From: an uncultured Oscillospiraceae bacterium | Lineage (GTDB): Bacteria; Bacillota; Clostridia; Oscillospirales; Ruminococcaceae | Direction of reading: 5' to 3' | NCBI GenBank assembly: GCA_934513685.1 | Contig: CAKSWY010000031.1 | Location: forward strand, 1 to 28,729 | DNA length: 28,729 bases | Part shown: piece after piece, positions 1 through 8,022 of the stretch | Position numbering within the stretch: the first letter of the stretch is position 1 | Layout: each line of letters starts with the position of its first letter | The notes under the pieces: generated by a model | What the model saw: only the letters and a program-made list of their open reading frames with translations | Told to the model about the DNA's origin: nothing | The model's database searches: none | Program-made: the position numbers and the translations under genes

Positions 1-370
1 TGGCCGGCGTGATGCGCTGCACCGTCTTGTACAGATCCGCAAAATCCATGCGGGTGGTTTTGAACAGCACCTCACTGTCCTGCTTGGGATGTACGATCAG
101 GTTTTCGTCCCGACCCGACGAAAGCGTTACGGGCAGATATTCTTTGATGTTCACCCGAAAGCCGGAAACATTTTCGACCGCCGCATACAGAATGCCCTCG
201 CCGTCCACCTGCAGCACCTTGCCGATGGTGTAGCGGCTGCCCAGCAAATAGGCAAACGGAAGCGTGCCCGGCGGATTTATATTTTCCAGACTTTTGCCGC
301 AGAAGGGACATTCCTTTCTCTGTCCCTCCAAAGGAGAGAGGCAGTAAGGACACAGAATTTTTTCGCTCAT
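1..370 (-). CDS. Zinc-ribbon, protein-kinase-like protein (N-terminal part, runs off the window)
   Basis: The reading frame starts with ATG at 370, eight bases after an AAGGAG site, and runs off the left edge after 123 codons. The first 20 residues hold two CxxC pairs (CPYC and CPFC), a small zinc ribbon. Then comes a segment like the start of a Ser/Thr kinase: LGSRYTIGKVL, a loose glycine loop (VDGEGILYAA) and VNIKEYLP, where the lysine sits where kinases keep their ATP-binding lysine. Clostridial zinc-ribbon/kinase proteins commonly begin this way. The glycine loop departs from the usual GxGGFG pattern. The catalytic loop lies outside the window, so activity cannot be judged and it may be a pseudokinase. 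Confidence 0.75.
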   Translation of the reverse strand, partial: MSEKILCPYCLSPLEGQRKECPFCGKSLENINPPGTLPFAYLLGSRYTIGKVLQVDGEGILYAAVENVSGFRVNIKEYLPVTLSSGRDENLIVHPKQDSEVLFKTTRMDFADLYKTVQRITPA

Positions 371-542
371 GCGTTCTCCTTATCTGCCGCCTGGGCGGCA
401 TAGTCAGTATGGGCCAGGCGCTTCACCTGCAACCAGCATTCCGGCAAGATGCAGGCCTCTGCCTGCTTAGCAGGAAAAAGCCGCACCCGGCACAGGCCCT
501 CAGGCCGGCCGAATGCGGCCGAATGAATCTTGCGCGCTGAAC

Positions 543-1280
543 TCAGCGATCCAGATCTTCTTCGTTCTCCAGGTTATGCCACACATTCTGCACGTCGTCG
601 TCGTCGTCCAGGGCATCCAGCAGCTTGGCCATCTGCACCTGTGCGTCGGGGTCGGTGATGGGCGTGGTGGTGGAAGGCACCATCTCAACTTCCGCGGAAA
701 TGAAGGTGTAACCCTTCTCTTCCAGCTTCTGGCGCACATCGCTGAAAGCGTCGGGGCTGCAGGTCACTTCGACCACATCATCGCCCATATCGAAGTCATC
801 GGCGCCGGCGTCGAAGCAGTCCTCCATGACCTTCTCTTCGTCCAGGCCCTCACCGTCCAGCACGATCACGCCCTTTTCGGTGAACAGGAAGCCCACGCAG
901 CCCATGTTGCCCAGGTTGCCGCCGAACTTATCAAAGTAATGGCGCAGGTTGGCAGCGGTACGGTTGCGGTTGTCGGTCAGGGTTTCCACCATCATGGCAA
1001 TGCCGCAGGGGCCGTAGCCTTCGTAGGTGATGGATTCGTAGTTTTCCTTCTCGCCGCCCTCAGCGCGCTTGATGATGCGCATGATGTTGTCGTTCGGCAC
1101 GTTCAGGCTCTTCGCCTTGGCGATCAGATCGCGCAGCTTGCCATTCACGTTGGGGTCGCCGCCGCCCTCACGCACAGCCACGCCGATTTCACGGCCAACC
1201 TTGGTGAAGATCTTAGCCTTCTGGCCGTCGGTCTTTTCCTTCTTGCGCTTAATGTTGTTCCATTTGCTATGTCCAGACAT
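543..1280 (-). CDS. yebC: YebC/PmpR family transcriptional regulator
   Basis: This 245-residue protein starts MSGHSKWNNIKRKK, the family's hallmark N-terminus, and carries the conserved stretches EGYGPCGIAMMVE, TDNRNRTAANLRHYF and GNLGNMGCVGFLF. The family is about 240 residues, so it is full length. YebC proteins are described as DNA-binding regulators, and some members help ribosomes translate difficult proline-rich sequences; which role applies here cannot be read from sequence. ATG at 1280 was chosen because the signature begins there and GGGAGG lies nine bases upstream; the 14 residues upstream in the open frame lack family resemblance. The C-terminus is very acidic (DDDDD). The gene stands alone between two longer gaps and probably has its own promoter, though none is clear. 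Confidence 0.95.
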   Translation of the reverse strand: MSGHSKWNNIKRKKEKTDGQKAKIFTKVGREIGVAVREGGGDPNVNGKLRDLIAKAKSLNVPNDNIMRIIKRAEGGEKENYESITYEGYGPCGIAMMVETLTDNRNRTAANLRHYFDKFGGNLGNMGCVGFLFTEKGVIVLDGEGLDEEKVMEDCFDAGADDFDMGDDVVEVTCSPDAFSDVRQKLEEKGYTFISAEVEMVPSTTTPITDPDAQVQMAKLLDALDDDDDVQNVWHNLENEEDLDR

Positions 1281-1445
1281 GTGGATGATCCTCCCTATAA
1301 AATGCTCCGGCGAACTCTGCACGTTTGGCTCGGAGCCAGCAGATATATGCAGGTCTGCAAAACAGCCTTATCTAGATGAGTTTATCATATTCCCGTGCAG
1401 GATGCAACCCCCGACTTGGCAGAAACTGCCGAATCCGGAACCGAC

Positions 1446-1490
1446 AAACGGGCCCAAAGCAGCATTTTCTCCGCCGCTTTAGACCCGTTT
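1446..1490 (-). terminator. Hairpin after the glycosyltransferase gene
   Basis: A 14-base stem with two G-T wobbles and a 17-base loop lies just after the stop codon at 1499-1501 on the minus strand. No clear T-run follows, so it is only a probable terminator. Confidence 0.45.
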
Positions 1491-1498
1491 CTTCCTGC

Positions 1499-2662
1499 TC
1501 ACTCAACAGCGGCGCTCGCGGCCAGTTCCGGCTGCGGCGTCTCTCCCAACAATTCTCCATAGAGCGCACGATTGGCTTCCAACACCGGTTCCAGTGCAAA
1601 CTTCTTCACCTGCTTTTGCCCGGCCTGGGCCATGCGTTCCCACAAAGCCGCGTCATCATACAGTTGAAGGATCTTTTCTGCGAACGCTACATCATCCTTG
1701 GGCGGTACCAAGAAGCCGTTTTCACCATTCTGCACCAGCTCCCGATGGCCTCGATTTTCCGAGGCCACAATGGGTAGTCCGGCGCACTGGGCCTCCATCA
1801 GGTTCAAAGGCAGGCCTTCCCGCAGGCTGGAGGCTACATAAATGTTTGTAACGGCCAGAATCTGCCGCACATCGCTTCGCCACCCCAGAAAACGCACATA
1901 GGGTGCAACGCCCAAGCGCTGTGCTTCCTGTTCCAGATAGCCGTTCCAGTGATCCGGCCCGGGCAGTAAAAGCACGCCCACATTCCGCTGCTGACGAATG
2001 CGTTTCAGCGCCCGCAGCAATACCGTCTGGTTTTTGTTCTCCAGAAGCTCTGCCACATAGGTGAGCACCAGCGGTTCACCCTCCAGCTGCAGCGCCTTCC
2101 GAAGCGCATCTTTTGCGTACTCGCTCACCGGCCCGCTGTAACGTTCCAGCCGCACGCCCACCCCGTGAATAAGCCGCAACTGCTTCATCCCCATGTGCAG
2201 CCTTTGGGCGTTTTGGTAGTCCTCTTCGTCAATGGTCACGATGCAGTCGGTGCACCAGGAAAGCAGCCACTCCACCGGAAAAAACACCAGCCAGTTTACC
2301 AGAGGCGCCCCTTTGTAAAAATGGAACCCATGCACCGTGTACACCACGATCGGTTTGTCTCTCAGCCCCAAGGCTGCCAACCGGGCAACCACCCCGCCGG
2401 TGGGCGTGTGGCAATGTACCAGATCGTATTTTTCCCGCTTCAAAATTCTGCGCAGCTGAACAATGCCCCGCAGCGTAGCAAACCGGACCGGATTGCGCTC
2501 GTACACCATGTGCCATTGCTGATCGCAATAGGGGATCTCCTCTTCCCCTGCGCAAGCCACATGGACCGTCCAGCCGCTCTCCTTTAACATATGGATCAGG
2601 GGCACGTGAAACTTCAGAATGTGCTCCTTCGCCACGTTCGCCACAATCAAAATCTTTTTCAC
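1499..2662 (-). CDS. GT4-family glycosyltransferase (GT-B fold)
   Basis: The 387-residue protein resembles EpsD/CapM-type glycosyltransferases that add a sugar from a nucleotide donor to a lipid-linked glycan at the inner face of the membrane. The N-terminal acceptor domain begins KKILIVANVAKEHILKFH and includes HCHTPTGG near residue 83. The C-terminal donor domain has EGLPLNLME at 282-290 (the E-x7-E motif) and CAGLPIVASENRGHREL. There is no transmembrane segment, only hydrophobic patches near 120-140. The start codon is GTG at 2662, with a weak upstream GGCGGTGAAG. The neighbouring 4,6-dehydratase points to capsule, exopolysaccharide or protein-glycan synthesis. The donor and acceptor are not predictable. 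Confidence 0.88.
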   Translation of the reverse strand: MKKILIVANVAKEHILKFHVPLIHMLKESGWTVHVACAGEEEIPYCDQQWHMVYERNPVRFATLRGIVQLRRILKREKYDLVHCHTPTGGVVARLAALGLRDKPIVVYTVHGFHFYKGAPLVNWLVFFPVEWLLSWCTDCIVTIDEEDYQNAQRLHMGMKQLRLIHGVGVRLERYSGPVSEYAKDALRKALQLEGEPLVLTYVAELLENKNQTVLLRALKRIRQQRNVGVLLLPGPDHWNGYLEQEAQRLGVAPYVRFLGWRSDVRQILAVTNIYVASSLREGLPLNLMEAQCAGLPIVASENRGHRELVQNGENGFLVPPKDDVAFAEKILQLYDDAALWERMAQAGQKQVKKFALEPVLEANRALYGELLGETPQPELAASAAVE

Positions 2663-2739
2663 AATGCCAACTTCACCGCCTTTTCAAAGCATCCTTATTT
2701 ATTTACCATTTTTGTTACAAATAAAGCAGATGCCATTTT

Positions 2740-2774
2740 AATTCAGCCGCACGTCCCTCAACGTGGGCTGAATT
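2740..2774 (-). terminator. Strong hairpin after the 4,6-dehydratase gene
   Basis: A nine-base outer stem (AATTCAGCC/GGCTGAATT) continues into CACGT/ACGTG with one bulged G and a six-base loop. It begins one base past the stop codon at 2776 on the minus strand. It lacks a T-run, so terminator function is likely but not certain. Confidence 0.55.
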
Positions 2775-2775
2775 G

Positions 2776-4647
2776 TTACATCATTCCTCGATTTGGATGA
2801 TATGTAGGTACCATCTCTTCCAACAGCTTTACAACGCTGTTGTCGTTGTGTGCTGCAGCTTCTTTTAATTGCTGAATCTGTTCGTAGAACTTTGCCAGAT
2901 CAATTTCCATAGGCGGCGCCACAAAAATCTTATCGTGGGCCGTCTTGCGCATCTTGTCCTGTTCGCTGTCCATCAGCAGCTCTTCGTACAGCTTTTCGCC
3001 GGGGCGCAGCCCGACAATCTTAATGGGCATATTCACATCCGGCTCGTAACCGTAAAAGCGGATCAGCTTTTTGGCCAGTTCCATAATCCGAACCGGCTCC
3101 CCCATGTCCAGCACATAAATGCTGCCGGTCTGCGCAAGCGCACCGGCCTGAAGCACCAGCTGTGCCGCCTCCGGAATGGTCATAAAGTACCGCACAATGT
3201 CCGGATGCGTCACCGTAACCGGGCCGCCCTTGCGAATCTGCGACTCGAACAGTGGAATCACGCTGCCATGGCTTCCAAGCACGTTGCCGAAGCGGACCGC
3301 CATGCACTTCATCTCGGTGTTTTGCGCAAACGTCTGAATCAGCATCTCGCAGATGCGTTTGGTGCAGCCCATTACGTTGGTCGGGTTCACAGCCTTATCG
3401 GTGGAAAGCTGCACAAACCGCTCCACATTGTGCTCTGCTGCCGAGGTGAGCAGATTTTTCGTGCCGATCACATTGTTCTTAACGGCCTCCGCCGGGCTGA
3501 CCTCCATCAGCGGCACATGCTTATGGGCTGCCGCATGAAAGACCACCGACGGATGATACTCTTCAAACACTTCATCCAGGCGTTTTTTATCCCGGATGCT
3601 GCCCACCAGCACCAGAATCGGAACATCCTTGCCATACTTCTGGCGCAGTTCCATCTCCAGTTCATAGGCGCAGTTCTCGTAAATGTCAAACACCAGCAGC
3701 TGCCGGGGCTTGAAGCGCATGATCTGGCGGCACAGCTCCGAGCCGATGGAACCGCCGCCGCCGGTCACCAGAACCACCTTGTCTTCCAGATACCCGCTGA
3801 TCTGGGCCGTATCCAGCTGAATTTCGTCCCGCGAGAGGAAGTCGGAAATGTTCAGCTCACGGAATGCCGTCTGCTCTCCCTTTTCCTCCATCGCCTGCGG
3901 GTCGCTGAGCATCCGCACCCGGCAATGGGTGGAATGGCACAGGTCAACCACCTGGTTCAGCCGCTCACCCTTCAGGGAAGGAATGGCAATGACGATTTCC
4001 CGGATGTGGTACCGGCGCGCCAGCTCTGGAATATCATCCAGCGTACCGCGAACCGGCACGCCCTGCACACGCATATTCTTTTTGTTGGGGTCATCGTCCA
4101 CCATAATAACCGGGTTGCCAAAGTTGGTCTTTGCCTTGCACAGGTTCACCGCCCAGGAAGCAGCGCTGCCGGCGCCCACAATCATCAGCGGGCTGCTGTT
4201 GTTCTGCGTGTTTTCGTTCGCCTGGCGGAACAGCAGCGCCAGACGGGACGCAAACCGTGCACCGCCCACAAAGCAGATGATCAGGATGCCGCCCACCAGC
4301 AGGGCCGAGCGATGCAGCACCGCATATCCGTGATGGGTCACATAGTCGATCACGGCTATCAGCACCGTAGGCACCGCCGTCAGCACGGTCAGGCGAACCA
4401 TGTCACGCACACCGGCGTATTTCCAAATCACATCGTACAGGCCGCCCAGCCAGAAGCTGATGGTGAACAGCGCCAGCATCCAGGGCAGATTCTGAACCCA
4501 CAGATCCAGATACATAAACCGAAGGGCTTCAATATTAAAATCCAATCGCTGCAGCATTGCAAGGAAGTATGCTGCCAGGATCAGGCACATATCCATCAGG
4601 TACATCAGCAGCTTTCGCTGCCATCCCTTGAGCATTGGGTGCTTCAT
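2776..4647 (-). CDS. Membrane-bound nucleotide-sugar 4,6-dehydratase (CapD/EpsC/PglF family)
   Basis: The 623-residue size and domain order match the long UDP-GlcNAc 4,6-dehydratase family, which makes the keto sugar leading to bacillosamine-type or other deoxyamino sugars. Residues 12-130 contain about four hydrophobic membrane segments. A first Rossmann-like domain follows (MIVGAGSAASWA near 155), then a short-chain dehydrogenase domain with the NAD loop TGGGGSIG at 295-302 and LSTDKAVNPTNVMGCTK at 414-430. In that motif MxxxK replaces the usual YxxxK, as is typical of the long PglF/WbpM group. RPGEKLYEELL near the C-terminus is also conserved. ATG at 4647 has AAAGGAG six bases upstream. 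Together with the glycosyltransferase it suggests a small surface-glycan locus. The precise product is unproven. Confidence 0.92.
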   Translation of the reverse strand: MKHPMLKGWQRKLLMYLMDMCLILAAYFLAMLQRLDFNIEALRFMYLDLWVQNLPWMLALFTISFWLGGLYDVIWKYAGVRDMVRLTVLTAVPTVLIAVIDYVTHHGYAVLHRSALLVGGILIICFVGGARFASRLALLFRQANENTQNNSSPLMIVGAGSAASWAVNLCKAKTNFGNPVIMVDDDPNKKNMRVQGVPVRGTLDDIPELARRYHIREIVIAIPSLKGERLNQVVDLCHSTHCRVRMLSDPQAMEEKGEQTAFRELNISDFLSRDEIQLDTAQISGYLEDKVVLVTGGGGSIGSELCRQIMRFKPRQLLVFDIYENCAYELEMELRQKYGKDVPILVLVGSIRDKKRLDEVFEEYHPSVVFHAAAHKHVPLMEVSPAEAVKNNVIGTKNLLTSAAEHNVERFVQLSTDKAVNPTNVMGCTKRICEMLIQTFAQNTEMKCMAVRFGNVLGSHGSVIPLFESQIRKGGPVTVTHPDIVRYFMTIPEAAQLVLQAGALAQTGSIYVLDMGEPVRIMELAKKLIRFYGYEPDVNMPIKIVGLRPGEKLYEELLMDSEQDKMRKTAHDKIFVAPPMEIDLAKFYEQIQQLKEAAAHNDNSVVKLLEEMVPTYHPNRGMM

Positions 4648-5008
4648 TGAGATCTCCTTTGCCGGCCAGAAATTAGAAAATGGGCCAGTTCATATTATTT
4701 TACGTCTTTTTGGTGCATCTGTCTATGTATAAAATGCACTTTCGTAAAACTCGTCCCGATATGCCGCTTTAATTTTGCAGATATACGTTTAATTTTATTT
4801 TAGCTTCAGTCTTTTGTATGCACAAAAGCTTCTCGTTTGGCAGGGGCACCATCGCCTGCATTCAGGCTTTTCAGGCGCGGGCTTCCCGTTTGCATTCCGT
4901 GCTTGCACTGTGCGGCCTTACGATTCAGTATAGCGGCGTCTGCTGTCGGATGCAAGGAATTCCGATCGAATTGACGTTTTCTTTATCGGTCAGAACCCGA
5001 TCGGATTG
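4648..5008. other. 361-base gene-free stretch between two minus-strand genes
   Basis: No convincing gene is seen. The half nearer the dehydratase (about 4680-4830) is AT-rich and probably holds its promoter and leader, but no clean -35/-10 pair stands out. Two hairpins are visible: CTTTTG/CAAAAG at 4811-4828, and TCCGATCG/CGATCGGA at 4961-5005 with a 29-base loop. The second lies just past the stop of the nucleotidyltransferase gene and may help end its transcript. Confidence 0.5.
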
Positions 5009-6235
5009 TTACGGAAGCACTCCGTATTTTTTCAAAAGCTTTTCTCTCTGGCGGGCAATGGTCAGGCTCTCCCCGATTCCATTTTCTTTTCCTTTGCCCC
5101 GGATTTCCCACAGATAGCCGGCGCCGCGCATCCCCCATGCCGCAAAAAGCAAATAAGGCCGCTGTTCCAGCCATGGGTATTTCCGGCGCATGGCGGAAAT
5201 TGGCGGGAACAGGGTTCGCATAAGCCCCCGCTTCTCATTCCGCACCGTTTCCAGGGTCAGGGTTCCGCTGTGCCTGCGGCTCATGGAAGAATCCCCATAG
5301 GCACCGGACTCTAAAAGATCCTGAAGCAAGTCGGCTGCGTCCTTCTCGCTTTGCAAGGTGCATTCCGGATGCCCTGCCCGGTCAAAATCCAACCCAAGCC
5401 ACTGTCTTCCCAGTACCAAAAGTGCAGCGGCAAATTTCTGCGCACGGCATTCATCACAGCAGCGGGCAACTTCCGCCCAGTCGATGCACTCCCCGTATCG
5501 ATTGGCATACTGCACCATGTCGCAAAGCTGGCGCACACCAAATCCGCTGTGCAAAAAATGTTTGAACGCATGGAGAATCAGGTACAGCATATGCTGGGTA
5601 TGGGGCAGCGTATACACCGTTATTCCCGCACACTGCAATGGAATGGCCCGGTCGGCCGCCCGTTCAAAGAAGCGTTCCAGCCCCCCGTTGCAAACGTCCT
5701 GCTTTGTGGTGCGATCCGGATGCAATTCCAGATAAAGGCCCGTTTTGCGGTCCAAAAGGGCTGCATCCCCCTCCGGCGTTTCTCCGCCGGAAACCAGCTC
5801 CATTCCCCGCTGTTTCAGCAGCTCCACACAGCAGCAAAAGCTTTCCGGGTCCAGCAGCAAATCCTCATCGCCGGAGATTCTCTGCTCCGGAGTGGGATAC
5901 AATTCCCGGCAGACCAGCCCCTTGACCACCACCGGCCGGATTCCCTGGATGAGCAATTCCTGATATACGGCCGCAAACGCTTGGGTCCGGCGAATCTGTG
6001 CCGCCGTCTGCCCCATGGTCTGTCGGCGCACTTCCTGCCGGAATTCCTCCGGCTGTGCCTGAAATCCCGGCAGGGCGCGTGTTGTTCCGTAGACCATCGG
6101 CAGCGCCATTTGCTGCGTGGCCAGCACAAACAGCGCCTGCCAGTCTGCCGGGTCTTCCGTAATGCAAATGTTCGGGGCCGTGCCCTCCATAAACGCCTTC
6201 ATGCAATACAGAAATTGCTTCTGTACACAAGTCAT
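5009..6235 (-). CDS. Nucleotidyltransferase-fold protein (NTP_transf_5 family)
   Basis: The 408-residue protein carries the family core VVVKGLVCRELYP (near residues 102-114) followed by RISGDEDLLL (about 119-128), whose GDxD resembles the metal-binding acidic pair of polymerase-beta-like nucleotidyltransferases. A second conserved block, HAFKHFLHSGFGVRQLCDM, fits the same family. Members often sit in capsule or glycan clusters, and their substrate is unknown. I chose ATG at 6235, with GGAAGGGAG about ten bases upstream, over a TTG seven codons earlier that lacks a good ribosome site. A promoter lies at 6295-6324. The surface-glycan genes downstream suggest a role in that pathway, but this is inference. 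Confidence 0.82.
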   Translation of the reverse strand: MTCVQKQFLYCMKAFMEGTAPNICITEDPADWQALFVLATQQMALPMVYGTTRALPGFQAQPEEFRQEVRRQTMGQTAAQIRRTQAFAAVYQELLIQGIRPVVVKGLVCRELYPTPEQRISGDEDLLLDPESFCCCVELLKQRGMELVSGGETPEGDAALLDRKTGLYLELHPDRTTKQDVCNGGLERFFERAADRAIPLQCAGITVYTLPHTQHMLYLILHAFKHFLHSGFGVRQLCDMVQYANRYGECIDWAEVARCCDECRAQKFAAALLVLGRQWLGLDFDRAGHPECTLQSEKDAADLLQDLLESGAYGDSSMSRRHSGTLTLETVRNEKRGLMRTLFPPISAMRRKYPWLEQRPYLLFAAWGMRGAGYLWEIRGKGKENGIGESLTIARQREKLLKKYGVLP

Positions 6236-6294
6236 CACAGCGGCACTCCCTTCCAAGTGTGATTTTTCTTCCTACCAATCGGAACGTTTCTTCT

Positions 6295-6324
6295 ATTATA
6301 CACAATCCGACATTTTTGACGCAA
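6295..6324 (-). promoter_or_regulatory. Sigma-A-type promoter of the nucleotidyltransferase gene
   Basis: On the minus strand TTGCGT (6319-6324) is separated by 18 bases from a perfect TATAAT (6295-6300). Transcription would begin about 55 bases before the ATG at 6235. Confidence 0.65.
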
Positions 6325-6470
6325 TGCTAAAAGAATACAAAATTCAGTTCATTTTTGCACAAATCTTCTGGATGTTTAAATTCTTGTTCTCCCTCTGTCA
6401 CAATTCACGCAAAAAGCCACTCTCTCATCCATGTGTCCGCGCTCACACCCGCACACAAATGCTCGATGCA

Positions 6471-6499
6471 TAGACACCGCTTCATTTGAATGGTATAAT
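6471..6499 (+). promoter_or_regulatory. Sigma-A promoter of the ZIP transporter gene
   Basis: TAGACA (6471-6476), 17 bases, then TATAAT (6494-6499) preceded by TGG, which forms an extended -10. The expected transcript start is near 6506, giving an 80-base leader before the ATG at 6586. Confidence 0.75.
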
Positions 6500-6508
6500 T
6501 AAACAAGG

Positions 6509-6528
6509 AAGTTAGTTGTGGCTAATTT
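6509..6528. promoter_or_regulatory. Candidate metal-regulator operator before the ZIP gene
   Basis: A 20-base inverted repeat, AAGTTAG-6-CTAATTT with six of seven positions symmetric, lies directly over the expected transcript start. The TTAG/CTAA half-sites recall DtxR/IdeR-type operators of iron and manganese regulators. The regulator is not in this window and the assignment is by resemblance only. Confidence 0.4.
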
Positions 6529-6585
6529 GAAAGTGAAATGCCCTTCCTCTTTTAAGCATCGAAAAAAACGTATAAGGAGCATTCA

Positions 6586-7362
6586 ATGGAAGCTTTTTAT
6601 GGAATCCTGATCCCGTTTCTTGGCACATCCCTTGGGGCCGCCTGCGTGCTTTTTATGAAAAAGTCCCTAAGTGATATGGTTCAGCGCTCTCTGACCGGTT
6701 TTGCCGCCGGCGTTATGGTTGCGGCCTCTGTATGGAGCTTGCTTATCCCCGCTATTGAGCAATCCGCGTTTCTGTGCCGCCTGTCCTTTCTTCCTGCATT
6801 CTTTGGTTTCTGGTTCGGCATTCTGTTTCTTTTAACGCTGGACCACATCATTCCGCATCTGCACGCGCAAAGCGGCCAGGCCGAAGGCCCGAAAAGCCAG
6901 CTTCAGCGCACCACCATGATGGTTCTGGCGGTCACACTGCACAACATTCCCGAGGGCATGGCCGTCGGTGTTGTGTATGCCGGGTACCTCTCCGGTAGCG
7001 CACAAATCACCGCAGCGGGTGCGCTGGCCCTGTCTCTTGGCATTGCCATTCAGAATTTTCCGGAAGGCGCCATCATCTCCATGCCCCTTCGTGCCGAGGG
7101 CATGGGCAAGGGCAAAGCATTCTGCGGCGGCGTTCTCTCCGGCATTGTCGAACCGATCGGCGCAACCCTCACAATTCTGGCCGCACAGTTGATCGTTCCA
7201 GCGCTGCCGTATCTTTTAAGCTTTGCGGCTGGGGCCATGCTCTATGTGGTTGTGGAAGAGCTGATTCCCGAAATGTCGCAGGGCACACACTCCAACATCG
7301 GTACGCTGTTTTTTGCGGTTGGGTTCAGCGTTATGATGGTTTTGGATGTCGCATTGGGATAA
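6586..7362 (+). CDS. ZIP family divalent metal transporter
   Basis: The 258-residue protein has about eight hydrophobic membrane segments, and its length is typical for bacterial ZupT/GufA-type ZIP transporters. The metal site motifs are clear: HNIPEG at 119-124 in the fourth segment and QNFPEG at 156-161 in the fifth, with E189 in VEPIG and EELIPE near the end. The loop after segment three (HIIPHLHAQSG) supplies extra histidines. ZIP proteins bring zinc, iron or manganese into the cytoplasm, and the sequence does not settle which. AAGGAG precedes the ATG by six bases. The gene is monocistronic, with its own promoter and a terminator at 7379-7418. The possible operator suggests metal-dependent control. 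Confidence 0.93.
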   Translation: MEAFYGILIPFLGTSLGAACVLFMKKSLSDMVQRSLTGFAAGVMVAASVWSLLIPAIEQSAFLCRLSFLPAFFGFWFGILFLLTLDHIIPHLHAQSGQAEGPKSQLQRTTMMVLAVTLHNIPEGMAVGVVYAGYLSGSAQITAAGALALSLGIAIQNFPEGAIISMPLRAEGMGKGKAFCGGVLSGIVEPIGATLTILAAQLIVPALPYLLSFAAGAMLYVVVEELIPEMSQGTHSNIGTLFFAVGFSVMMVLDVALG

Positions 7363-7378
7363 TCATCCGATTCATTTC

Positions 7379-7418
7379 AAAAGCCCGGAGGAAGCATCGC
7401 TTCTCCGGGCTTTTCTTT
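7379..7418. terminator. Bidirectional terminator between convergent genes
   Basis: A perfect 12-base stem (AAAAGCCCGGAG/CTCCGGGCTTTT), extended by AAGC/GCTT, is flanked by T-runs on both strands. It ends the ZIP transcript on the plus strand and the RNase M5 operon on the minus strand, whose stop codon is at 7417-7419. Confidence 0.92.
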
Positions 7419-8022
7419 AGGTATGTGCTGCCTCCGAAGGACGCAAAAGTACATCCAGCTCTTCAAAGCTGTACAGTTCATTCAGCACCTGACACAGTGC
7501 CTTTTTGGAAAGCCGCGGCGGCAGCCCCAATCTGCGCAGGGCCGCACGACGCATCTCTGCGCTGCCTGCCGTGCCGGAAAGCCCCCAGTCGAACAAATCC
7601 GCATAGGTGATGGCCCGCCCACTGCGAGGTGCTTCCTGTCCATCCCCTGCCGCCGTAAGCACTGCCTGGCGGATCAGCTCGGCCGGAACGCCTTCCACGC
7701 CAAGCAGGCCTTCCTTGCCGGGCTGTGCCTTTCTGGCCTCTTTGCCCGGAAGTGCCGGTACATAGGCCTGGCGCACGTACTGCTCCCCCACCAGATTGCT
7801 GACAAAATTCCGAATGCGGAAGCCTGCCCCGTCCGAATCAGTCAGAATGATTACCCCACGCAGACGTCCCAGTTCCTTTAATAAGGCCTGCTTTTCTTTG
7901 TCTTTGTAAATTCCGAAACCATCCGTTGTGAGGATCAATCCATCCACAAGGCTGCTCAGTTTGGCGGCATCGTATTTTCCTTCCACCAGAAGCACCTGCT
8001 TCACGCGGATCTTCTCGCTCAT
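7417..8022 (-). CDS. rnmV: Ribonuclease M5 (Toprim domain plus DUF4093)
   Basis: RNase M5 cuts precursor 5S rRNA to its mature form. The Toprim core is intact: VEGKYD with E14, and LTDSDGAG with D62 and D64 as likely metal ligands. The C-terminal half has the DUF4093 pattern (DLFDWGLSGTAGSAEMRR, then LPPRLSKKALCQVLNELY) that marks this family. At 201 residues it is close to the 186-residue Bacillus enzyme. A basic insert (PGKEARKAQPGKEGLLGVE) lies between the domains, as in homologues. The ATG at 8022 overlaps the holA stop as ATGA, with GAGGGAGA upstream inside holA, so translation is likely coupled. It is the last gene of the operon. Confidence 0.88.
   Translation of the reverse strand: MSEKIRVKQVLLVEGKYDAAKLSSLVDGLILTTDGFGIYKDKEKQALLKELGRLRGVIILTDSDGAGFRIRNFVSNLVGEQYVRQAYVPALPGKEARKAQPGKEGLLGVEGVPAELIRQAVLTAAGDGQEAPRSGRAITYADLFDWGLSGTAGSAEMRRAALRRLGLPPRLSKKALCQVLNELYSFEELDVLLRPSEAAHT

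Larger units (their letters stand above)
6236..6585. other. Divergent intergenic region between the nucleotidyltransferase gene and the ZIP transporter
   Basis: The 350 bases hold a minus-strand promoter (6295-6324), a plus-strand promoter (6471-6499) and a possible operator (6509-6528). The stretch 6330-6465 between the two promoters shows no gene or clear structure. Confidence 0.6.

Noticed and set aside
451..466. GCAGGC-CTCT-GCCTGC hairpin downstream of yebC as a terminator
   Set aside because: The stem is only six bases and no T-run follows on either strand.
2869..4650. 593-codon plus-strand frame opposite the dehydratase gene
   Set aside because: It is a shadow frame with no family motifs; the minus strand has clear dehydratase signatures.
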